A DNA stretch of 7,417 nucleotides, from positions 1-7,417 of the forward strand of contig JAHEOB010000143.1 in NCBI GenBank assembly GCA_018610095.1, read 5' to 3'. This document shows positions 1 through 5,740 of the stretch, one piece after another. The translations under genes were made by a program, and so were the position numbers. This DNA comes from Halothece sp. MAG (GTDB lineage: Bacteria; Cyanobacteriota; Cyanobacteriia; Cyanobacteriales; Rubidibacteraceae). Under the pieces are notes generated by a model, which saw only the letters and a list, made by a program, of their open reading frames with translations, was not told the DNA's origin and did no database searches. Each line of letters starts with the position of its first letter. Positions within the stretch are counted from its first letter, which is position 1.

Positions 1-594
1 ATCACAGGCAGCATCAATCACTTGATTTAAGCCCTCTCGTTGGGCTAAGGTTTGCAGTTGCGGGGCAACATCAGGCCCTAAATTGAGAAATCCCCGATCA
101 TAACTCTGCACCTGGGACTCATTGACATCGAGTTTATGGTCTAAAATTTGGGCAGGGGGCAGGGTAACAACAAGGGTGTCATCTTTTTCCTTAACCGTGA
201 CATCCTCAATCGTAATCTCGGTTAGATCGACTCCCGCGCGAACTTCGCCTTGGGCAACATAGAGTAAACGAGTGGTTCCCACCGTGAACTGGCCAAGGTT
301 GCGACTTTGTTCGGTGGGAACAACCGAGTGGGTGGTAAATACAGTCGTGGTTAGTTCCTCGACTCCCTTAAGTTCACTAACGACAACATTAGACACCGAA
401 ACTTCTGGCGGGGAATCTGACCCTTGAAAAAAGTTTTCCACAATGCTGACAGCGCGATCGCTGGTGCGCCAAATGCCAGTTAGAATCACTAGTGTCACAA
501 GGGTAATTCCCCCTGTGGTCACTAATAAAAATAATTTAAGAATTGACCAAATCGGATGATGAGACTGTTTTGGGGAGTCTTGAATTTGTACCAT
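1..594 (-). CDS. DUF4230-like membrane-anchored protein (partial, C-terminus missing)
   Basis: The first 198 codons are present; the frame is still open at the left edge. The protein starts with a short polar stretch, then one strongly hydrophobic helix at about residues 17-41, which suggests a single N-terminal membrane anchor or uncleaved signal with the rest outside the cytoplasm. Residues about 65-150 alternate like beta strands and include LYVAQGEVRAGVDL (111-124), a pattern I associate with the DUF4230 family; a helical stretch begins near residue 176. The biochemical role of that family is not known to me, so no function is given. The ATG (594-592) overlaps the TAA of the upstream aldo/keto reductase by one base, and no clear Shine-Dalgarno sequence precedes it, so translation is probably coupled to the reductase. 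A HIP1 octamer lies inside the gene at 454-461. The reading frame is secure; the family name is from memory of the motif pattern. Confidence 0.8.
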   Translation of the reverse strand, partial: MVQIQDSPKQSHHPIWSILKLFLLVTTGGITLVTLVILTGIWRTSDRAVSIVENFFQGSDSPPEVSVSNVVVSELKGVEELTTTVFTTHSVVPTEQSRNLGQFTVGTTRLLYVAQGEVRAGVDLTEITIEDVTVKEKDDTLVVTLPPAQILDHKLDVNESQVQSYDRGFLNLGPDVAPQLQTLAQREGLNQVIDAACD

Positions 595-1643
595 TACGGG
601 GCTGGATTAGGATTATCTTGATGGAGGGCTTCAATATCTGCTAAAGCCTCCTTACTCAATTGTACGTTAATGGAATCAATATCAGTTTTTAGCTGTTCCA
701 TCGTCGTTGCCCCGATAATGTTGGAAGTCAGGAAGGGCTGGCGGTTCACAAATGCAAGTGCCATTTGGCCGGGATTTAAATTATGTCTTTTGGCTATCTC
801 GACATATCCCTTGGTGGCATTTTCTGTACGGGGATTTTCATAACGGGAAGGACGGGAATCAAGGCTGCGACGGCTTCCTGGGGGGATATTGCCACCGAGA
901 TATTTGCCAGTTAAGGTTCCTCCAGCTAAGGGAGAATAAGCTAATAAACCACAGTTTTCTTGCACTGCCACTTCGGATAATCCAATTTCAAAGGTACGGT
1001 TCAACAGACTATAAGGATTTTGGATACTCACCATGCGGGGGAGACTATACTTTTCTGCCAGTTTGAGATAAGTCATTACGCCCCACGGGGTTTCATTGGA
1101 TAATCCGATGGTACGAATTTTTCCTGCTTGAATTTGTTCTCCCAACACCGTTAACACTTCGTGCATTTTTTCCAATTCCCCAGCAGGAAGTTCATCAGCA
1201 GAATAATCAAACCCGAGTTTACCAAAGCGATTAGTGGGACGATCGGGCCAATGAAGTTGATATAAATCAATATAGTCCGTTTTAAGGCGTTTCAGACTAT
1301 CTTCTAGGGCTTGGGTAATATTGGGGCGATCTAACTGATTTTTTCCCTCACGAACCCAATCCATGTTGGTTTTGCCAGCCACTTTGCTAGCAAGAATGAC
1401 GCGATCGCGCTTTTTGCGACTTTGAAACCATTCGCCGATAATTTCTTCGGTTCGCCCATAGGTTTCTGCTTTCGGGGGAACGGAATACATTTCTGCGGTA
1501 TCAAAAAAATTAATCCCCTGTTCCAGAGCATAATCCATTTGGGCAAAGGCATCTTCTTGGCTGTTTTGTTCCCCCCATGTCATCGTACCGAGACAGATCA
1601 GGCTAACTTGGATATCAGTGTTTCCCAGTTGACGGTATTCCAT
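594..1643 (-). CDS. tas: NADP(H)-dependent aldo/keto reductase, Tas family
   Basis: A complete 349-residue aldo/keto reductase, likely a soluble (beta/alpha)8-barrel that reduces carbonyl compounds with NADPH; its natural substrate cannot be read from sequence. The catalytic tetrad is intact: D48 and Y53 (in FFDTAEMYS), K87 (ASKV) and H131 (LYQLHWP). The cofactor side shows SNE (182-184), IQNPYSLLNR (207-216), SPLAGGTLTGK (237-247) and the 2'-phosphate-binding region around IIGATTMEQLK (309-319). Length, the EMYSVPP segment, the insert RPTNRFGKLG (135-144) and the ending PAP closely match Escherichia coli Tas as I remember it. That protein was found because it complements a tyrosine requirement in starving cells, and its physiological role is unsettled. 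The ATG at 1643 gives the family's usual N-terminus (MEYRQLG); no strong ribosome-binding site precedes it. The stop overlaps the start of the DUF4230-like gene. A HIP1 site lies at 1401-1408. Confidence 0.95.
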   Translation of the reverse strand: MEYRQLGNTDIQVSLICLGTMTWGEQNSQEDAFAQMDYALEQGINFFDTAEMYSVPPKAETYGRTEEIIGEWFQSRKKRDRVILASKVAGKTNMDWVREGKNQLDRPNITQALEDSLKRLKTDYIDLYQLHWPDRPTNRFGKLGFDYSADELPAGELEKMHEVLTVLGEQIQAGKIRTIGLSNETPWGVMTYLKLAEKYSLPRMVSIQNPYSLLNRTFEIGLSEVAVQENCGLLAYSPLAGGTLTGKYLGGNIPPGSRRSLDSRPSRYENPRTENATKGYVEIAKRHNLNPGQMALAFVNRQPFLTSNIIGATTMEQLKTDIDSINVQLSKEALADIEALHQDNPNPAP

Positions 1644-1680
1644 AATTGCTTTTGATGATTCGTTAATGGTTATTGTGCCC

Positions 1681-1712
1681 TATTTAACCTTTCCATTACT
1701 AGTGTTTGTCAA
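1681..1712 (-). promoter_or_regulatory. Candidate sigma-70-type promoter for the reductase gene
   Basis: Read on the minus strand, a perfect -35 hexamer TTGACA (1712-1707) is followed after 19 bases by TTAAAT (1687-1682), or after 20 by TAAATA (1686-1681). The spacer is longer than the usual 17, which lowers confidence. The position, roughly 40 bases before the reductase ATG at 1643, is right for a short leader. It would drive the reductase and the overlapping DUF4230-like gene. Confidence 0.4.
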
Positions 1713-1797
1713 GTTTGGCAGCGCGATCGAGCCTATATCGGTTATTTTTGATTCCAACAGGGCTAGCATCTAATACCATTTTTGGAAACTATTGTTA

Positions 1798-1824
1798 CAG
1801 TTAACTGGTCACTGAACCAAACTG
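1798..1824. repeat. Imperfect inverted repeat downstream of the kinase stop
   Basis: CAGTT (1798-1802) pairs with AACTG (1820-1824) and TGGT (1806-1809) with ACCA (1816-1819), giving a nine-pair stem with a three-base bulge and a six-base loop. It lies 14-40 bases past the kinase stop codon. In the direction of kinase transcription no T-run follows, so it is not a standard intrinsic terminator. It may be a transcript 3'-end structure, or chance. The inner CAGTTAACTG (1798-1807) is also a perfect palindrome. Confidence 0.3.
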
Positions 1825-1837
1825 GAAACGACTATGT

Positions 1838-4588
1838 TTAATATAATTGAGTCGAGTTATTCTGAGTTTCTAAATAAGAGGATTCCGATTCTTTTTGTTT
1901 GACATAACGAGGTAATTTTATCTGAAATCGAGACCCTTGATAGAGTTCACTTTTAACAACAATTTTTCCTCCCATGAGTGCCACTAAAGAATCGGTTATT
2001 GCTAACCCTAATCCCGTTCCAGCATGTTTTCGGGTTAAGGTTTGATCGACTTGACGAAAGGCTTCAAAAATTTGATTTTGTTGTTCTTGCGTCATGCCAA
2101 TTCCGGTATCTAATACCGTAATTTTGACCCAATCTTCTCCTGCTTCACTAACCGTTACGGTAACAGTTCCCTGGTCAGTAAATTTGATGGCATTAGACAA
2201 TAAATTAACAATAATTTGACGGAGACGGTTACTATCATTGTAGATCAAGGGATTTTTCATTTGAGAGGTAAAAGCGAGGGCAATTTGTTTTTCTTCCGCC
2301 AGCGATCGCAGTTCTTCAATGGTATTAGAAACAACCGTTTTCAAATTGCATCGTTCTAACCGTAATTCTAACCGTCCCGCTTCCATTTTGGATAAATCCA
2401 GAATATCATTGATCAGGGTCAGTAAGGTTTTCCCATTACTTAAAATGCGCTCTAACATCTGGGTTTGTTGCGGTTTTAAGTTATCTTTTCCCTGTTTCAA
2501 TAACAGTTGGGAAAACCCAATGATAGCATTCATCGGGGTTCGCAATTCATGAGACATGGTGGCAATAAATTGCGATTTTAATCGCGCTGCTTCTAATAAT
2601 TTGATATTTTGTAATTTAATTTGTCGCTGCTGACGTTCTAATTCTTGATTTTGTTGCGCCAGCATTTTATTTTGTTGTTCTAGACGTTCTTCCCCTTCTT
2701 CAAGACTTTTGATTAAGCGGGCATTTTCGATCGCGATCGCGGCTTGTTCTCCGACTGCTTTTAACAAATTGCGATCTTCTTGATTAAATTCAAAATGAGT
2801 ATTTTCTGGGGATTGATTGCCCCAATTGCCCACTGCTAAAATCCCTAAACGACCGGATTGGGCAGATTCAATGGCAACCCCATAAATGACTTTGGGTAAT
2901 TGATCTGAAGGTTGGGGATTGTGATAAAGTTGCGGTGAACCTGTTGTAAAAACTGCTTGTAATACCCCATCTTCTAGGGAAAAAACTTCTTGTAAATCTA
3001 GATTTTCGGTTTGTTCTCCGGCAGCCACCGTTAACATAATTTCTTGGCGAGAATTGTATAAACTAATCAAGCAAACTTGTGCTTGCCCAATCGTTTTATA
3101 AGTCGCTTGCGCCATTACTTTTAATAATTCGGGTAAATTACTCAGACGCTGATTCAATAAATTCGTTAATTGCTGTAGCGTCCGCAATTGTTGTTCTTGT
3201 TCTTGTAAAATCCGAAAAGTGGTACGTAAATTATGGGTTGCTTCTTGAGCTTCTTTATAAAGACGGGCATTTTCAATGGCAAGGGCAGCCCGTTGCGCTA
3301 AGTCTTCTGCTAAGGATAAATCTGCTTGATTATAATATTTTGCTGACTCACTGGTAGCAAATAATAGCGTTCCTAAAATTTTGTTTCCCACTGTTAGGGG
3401 GACGCAAATATAAGAACGACAGTTAAGTTCCTCTAACAACCGTAAATGCTGTTGATCCACTGCCATGTGATAAGTTTGGGCAGCAGTGACATAAAAACAG
3501 GATTCTGGGCGACGGCTACGCACAACAGCGGCACTACAATGGGGGGTTCCATTTTTCACATTTAGATAGGCTTGGAGTTGCCACACTAAGTTTGCTTTAT
3601 GAGGATTAACATGGGCAACAGCAATCCGCCTTAGTTTAGGTGATGTCTCATATCCATTTTCCGAATCGACAACATCAATGGCACACCAATCTGCTAACTG
3701 AGGAACAGCTAACCGAGCTAAATTTTCCAAGGTGGTACGATAATCTAGAGATGAAGAAAGCAGTTGACTAGCTTCAGCAAGAAAACGGGTGCGAACTTCG
3801 TTACGTTTTCGTTCTGTGATATCAATCAGCACCCCTGCGAGACGATACGGTTGCCCCCAACGGTTTGTTTGGGCTTTTCCTCGGGCAATACAGTAACGAT
3901 CTTCTCCTGAGGAATGATGCACTCGAAATTCTACTTCTAATTGAGAAGTTTTGCCATGAACGCAGTCTTCAATCTTGCTTTCTACCTGAGCGCGATCATC
4001 AGGGTGAATTTGTTCATAAAACTGTTGTTTATCAATTTCTTTGGCGCTGCTAGATAAGCCAATCATCCGCAAAAAGCGGTCATTACAATAGACAACCTGG
4101 GATTGCAAATTCCAATCCCAAATGCCTTCATTCGAGCCTTCCAACACCAACCGATACCGTTCCTCACTTTCTCGCAAACGGGAATTGGCAGCTTCTGCTT
4201 CTTTTTCTGCCCGATACACTCGAATGGCACGGTATAAACTTTGGGACAAGTTTTCTGGGGAAATGTTATCTTTGGATAAGTAATCGATCGCGCCTGCTTT
4301 CATTAAATCAACAGCCATTTGATGATCATCTTGCCCCGTTAAAACAACCAAAGGAAGTTTATTAAATTGTTGTCGTACTTGTTGAATCAAACTCAACCCA
4401 TCACCATCGGGCAGCCGATAGTCTAAAAAGACACATTCAATATCAGGATTGGTTTCTAATTCACGAACTGCAGTGGCACAACTATTAGCAGAAATAATGG
4501 TAACCGGATTCTCACATCCGTTCTCTAAGGCACGAGAGACTACCAGGCAATCCCGTTGGTTATTTTCGACTAATAAAACTTTCACCAT
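1838..4588 (-). CDS. Cytoplasmic sensor histidine kinase: REC-PAS-GAF-GAF-HisKA-HATPase
   Basis: A 916-residue kinase with no membrane helix or signal peptide. Order of domains: receiver (about 2-120; phospho-acceptor D56 in FLDYRLP, T84, K106); a helical link (121-141); PAS (about 142-262, ending in the usual DITERK); GAF 1 (about 268-445, of the type with LARLAVPQLADWCAID); GAF 2 (about 465-625); a Q/E-rich coiled coil (627-670); HisKA with H680 in SHELRTP; and an HATPase with N795/N799 (N box), DTGIGM (827-832), FEAFRQ (841-846) and GTGLGLA (857-863). All kinase motifs look intact, so it should autophosphorylate at H680. Neither GAF has the cysteine motif of cyanobacteriochromes, so bilin-based light sensing is not supported. 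In the receiver the second acidic-pocket residue is N9, not Asp. There is no C-terminal receiver and no partner regulator in the window. The stimulus is unknown. The ATG at 4588 starts directly at receiver strand 1 (MVKVLLVE); no good Shine-Dalgarno is seen. HIP1 sites lie at 2302 and 2733. Confidence 0.95.
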   Translation of the reverse strand: MVKVLLVENNQRDCLVVSRALENGCENPVTIISANSCATAVRELETNPDIECVFLDYRLPDGDGLSLIQQVRQQFNKLPLVVLTGQDDHQMAVDLMKAGAIDYLSKDNISPENLSQSLYRAIRVYRAEKEAEAANSRLRESEERYRLVLEGSNEGIWDWNLQSQVVYCNDRFLRMIGLSSSAKEIDKQQFYEQIHPDDRAQVESKIEDCVHGKTSQLEVEFRVHHSSGEDRYCIARGKAQTNRWGQPYRLAGVLIDITERKRNEVRTRFLAEASQLLSSSLDYRTTLENLARLAVPQLADWCAIDVVDSENGYETSPKLRRIAVAHVNPHKANLVWQLQAYLNVKNGTPHCSAAVVRSRRPESCFYVTAAQTYHMAVDQQHLRLLEELNCRSYICVPLTVGNKILGTLLFATSESAKYYNQADLSLAEDLAQRAALAIENARLYKEAQEATHNLRTTFRILQEQEQQLRTLQQLTNLLNQRLSNLPELLKVMAQATYKTIGQAQVCLISLYNSRQEIMLTVAAGEQTENLDLQEVFSLEDGVLQAVFTTGSPQLYHNPQPSDQLPKVIYGVAIESAQSGRLGILAVGNWGNQSPENTHFEFNQEDRNLLKAVGEQAAIAIENARLIKSLEEGEERLEQQNKMLAQQNQELERQQRQIKLQNIKLLEAARLKSQFIATMSHELRTPMNAIIGFSQLLLKQGKDNLKPQQTQMLERILSNGKTLLTLINDILDLSKMEAGRLELRLERCNLKTVVSNTIEELRSLAEEKQIALAFTSQMKNPLIYNDSNRLRQIIVNLLSNAIKFTDQGTVTVTVSEAGEDWVKITVLDTGIGMTQEQQNQIFEAFRQVDQTLTRKHAGTGLGLAITDSLVALMGGKIVVKSELYQGSRFQIKLPRYVKQKESESSYLETQNNSTQLY

Positions 4589-4670
4589 AGCGAGGAATGG
4601 GTAGCGTAACTGATCGGTTGTTGGTTCAATTGCTAGTGTTCATGAAACAATATCAATAAATTTATCAAAC

Positions 4671-4699
4671 GTTATTGGTTTGAGAATATTGCCAGTCAA
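4671..4699 (-). promoter_or_regulatory. Candidate promoter of the histidine kinase gene
   Basis: On the minus strand TTGACT (4699-4694) is followed after 17 bases by AATAAC (4676-4671), five and four matches to the -35 and -10 consensus. The leader before the ATG at 4588 would be about 75 bases. This is a pattern match only. Confidence 0.3.
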
Positions 4700-4790
4700 A
4701 TTGATTACTACGTTTCTACTTTATCTTCATGTTGTTTAGATGTCGTCACAATAATGATAGACGTTGCTCATCACCCGTTAGTTTTCTGTT

Positions 4791-4822
4791 TTGAGAGGGA
4801 TTAACGTTAGCAAACATATAAC
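4791..4822 (+). promoter_or_regulatory. Alternative upstream promoter for hli
   Basis: TTGAGA (4791-4796; five of six) and TATAAC (4817-4822; five of six) are separated by 20 bases, longer than ideal. If used, the hli transcript would have a leader of about 135 bases containing the double-hairpin repeat. It competes with the extended -10 candidate further downstream. Confidence 0.25.
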
Positions 4823-4866
4823 CAATCACAATCAATCGTTAAGCGGACACTCCATGGATACTTTCA

Positions 4867-4905
4867 GCGCGATGCCCGTAGGGCGGTGGCTTCGCCACAT
4901 AGTGC
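4867..4905. repeat. Double-hairpin dispersed repeat of cyanobacterial type
   Basis: Two small hairpins sit side by side: GCCC-GTA-GGGC (4874-4884) and GTGGC-TTC-GCCAC (4886-4898). They are enclosed by an imperfect outer stem, GCGCGATG (4867-4874) against CATAGTGC (4898-4905), six of eight positions pairing, with one base shared with the inner stems at each end. GC-rich palindromic units beginning GCGATGCC and containing GGCTTCGCC are, from memory, common dispersed intergenic repeats in cyanobacterial genomes. Its GC content stands out against the AT-rich flanks. Only one copy lies in this window, so family membership is inferred from the pattern. Confidence 0.65.
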
Positions 4906-4920
4906 TTGAAATGATATGAT
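4892..4920 (+). promoter_or_regulatory. Candidate extended -10 promoter for hli
   Basis: TATGAT (4915-4920; five of six to TATAAT) is preceded by TG one base upstream (4912-4913), the extended -10 pattern TGnTATnAT. The -35 position 17 bases upstream (4892-4897, TCGCCA) has no consensus match and lies inside the repeat's second hairpin. Transcription would start near 4927 and give a leader of about 39 bases to the hli ATG at 4966. Confidence 0.4.
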
Positions 4921-4965
4921 GAGAATAAAAACTCCCAATCAACTTCACAAGTTAGCGGTAGAGTA

Positions 4966-5139
4966 ATGACAAATCAACCTCAACCCAGTGTTACGCCTAA
5001 TACCCAAGAACCGAAATTTGGTTTTAATCGCTACGCAGAATGTCTCAATGGTCGTGCTGCCATGGTAGGATTTGTTTTAATGCTGCTAATTGAATGGTGG
5101 GGGGATCAAGGTATCTTATCTTGGTTGGGATTAATTTAA
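4966..5139 (+). CDS. hli: High-light-inducible protein (Hlip, one-helix CAB-like protein)
   Basis: A 57-residue protein with a polar, proline- and glutamine-rich N-terminus (1-18) and one membrane helix (about 29-46). It carries the chlorophyll-binding motif of the family: E25, N28, R30, A32, M33, G35, F36 in AECLNGRAAMVGF. Hlips are thylakoid proteins that bind chlorophyll a and beta-carotene, quench excess energy, and protect photosystem II assembly intermediates and newly made chlorophyll, usually as dimers or with partners; these facts are family knowledge. Length is normal for the family. Which Hlip subgroup it belongs to cannot be assigned from sequence alone. A weak GCGG (4955-4958) lies seven bases before the ATG; no nearby alternative ATG exists in frame. 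The 98-residue membrane protein gene begins 59 bases after its stop with no terminator seen between them, so co-transcription is possible. Confidence 0.93.
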   Translation: MTNQPQPSVTPNTQEPKFGFNRYAECLNGRAAMVGFVLMLLIEWWGDQGILSWLGLI

Positions 5140-5198
5140 TCGTTCGCTAGCCTAGAAATTAGTAAGTCTTGTTCACGTTGGATGCTGAGAAAACTTCA

Positions 5199-5495
5199 AT
5201 GAATCCATTATTACCTCGCTTTATTACCCGTGCTTATCGCAAAGAACCAATGACGGCATTTGTTTTTACGATGGGGTTAGTGAATGCAGTCATTGGCGGG
5301 TTTGGCGAACGTTGGACGTTACTCAGTTTTGGGATTTTAGTGGGCGGTGGCGCGATCGCGCTACGGTGGTGGCAAGGTTATAAACAGCGCCCCATTTCCC
5401 CTGCTAAAAGCAGTCCCCGTTACCTCAAGGGGGATGATCAAGCCCCACCACTTCCTCCCCTTAACAAAAAAACCACACCATCCCGCCGTCGTTAG
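5199..5495 (+). CDS. Small two-helix membrane protein of unknown function
   Basis: A 98-residue protein if translation starts at ATG 5199. That start is preferred because GAGA (5187-5190) lies eight bases upstream; an in-frame TTG at 5169 would add ten residues but has no better support. Two hydrophobic segments, about residues 18-35 (MTAFVFTMGLVNAVIGGF) and 38-57 (ending in ALRWW), are joined by a very short GER turn and so form a tight helical hairpin. The remaining 40 residues are polar, rich in proline, lysine and arginine, and end in SRRR; basic flanks on both sides predict both ends in the cytoplasm. I have an impression that similar short proteins are conserved in cyanobacteria but cannot assign a function. 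It follows hli on the same strand, which hints at a thylakoid or stress-related context without proving it. A HIP1 octamer (5352-5359) falls in the second helix coding region, supporting native origin. Confidence 0.8.
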   Translation: MNPLLPRFITRAYRKEPMTAFVFTMGLVNAVIGGFGERWTLLSFGILVGGGAIALRWWQGYKQRPISPAKSSPRYLKGDDQAPPLPPLNKKTTPSRRR

Positions 5496-5740
5496 TTTGA
5501 TTACGCCACTGTTATCTAGGCTGGATCAAGATTTGATCGTCGGAATGGGCTGCGCGATGGGAATTTTCTAACATAATTAAATGAAAACGTCATCACTTTA
5601 AAATAGTATAGGATACCCATAAACCTGATATTAAAAGATAGTGGGAAAATCCGACATCAAAACTGTAGGCAACCCCCATTCTTATTTTTAGGGCATCAAC
5701 TGTAATAGAGACGAAAGAAGGTTAGATAACTGAGCAAACT
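5496..5740. other. Intergenic region upstream of the ABC-F gene
   Basis: No gene is supported in these 245 bases. It holds a perfect six-pair hairpin, GATCAA-GAT-TTGATC (5524-5538), 29 bases after the previous stop and without a following T-run. It also holds a small inverted repeat GTAT-AGG-ATAC (5606-5616) and an imperfect direct repeat near the ABC-F start. No promoter here matches well enough to call; TAGTAT (5604-5609) is the best -10-like box and its -35 is poor. Confidence 0.6.
5655..5704 (+). repeat. Imperfect direct repeat before the ABC-F gene
   Basis: CATCAAAACTGTA (5655-5667) recurs as CATCAACTGTA (5694-5704), differing only by two missing A bases, with starts 39 bases apart. Both copies are on the plus strand within 90 bases of the ABC-F start codon, so they could be a paired regulator site or a local duplication. 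Confidence 0.45.

Larger units (their letters stand above)
4589..4965. other. Divergent intergenic region between kinase and hli
   Basis: No convincing gene is seen in these 377 bases. The left part holds the likely kinase promoter (minus strand). The right part holds the double-hairpin repeat and candidate hli promoters (plus strand). TTAACG (4801-4806) and CGTTAA (4837-4842) form an inverted pair around a TATAAC box (4817-4822). CAATC occurs three times close together (4823-4837). I found no clear HLR1-type tandem box of the kind bound by RpaB, nor any riboswitch I recognise. Confidence 0.7.

Noticed and set aside
752..1655. Open frames on both strands overlapping the reductase in other frames
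   Set aside because: The reductase frame carries an intact catalytic tetrad and family-typical length; the others are by-products of its codon use.
2319..4053. Several plus-strand open frames opposite the kinase
   Set aside because: The kinase has all its motifs in one continuous minus-strand frame; the opposite frames show no domain pattern or ribosome-binding sites.
3780..4160. Light-sensing bilin domain in the kinase
   Set aside because: The PAS and GAF domains lack the chromophore cysteine motifs of phytochromes and cyanobacteriochromes.
5524..5538. Hairpin GATCAA-GAT-TTGATC as an intrinsic terminator after the 98-residue gene
   Set aside because: The stem is only six pairs, AT-rich, and no T-run follows on either strand.
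5347..5571. Second plus-strand open frame overlapping the small membrane protein gene
   Set aside because: It overlaps a frame with clear membrane helices and a ribosome-binding site, and its own product shows no recognisable pattern.
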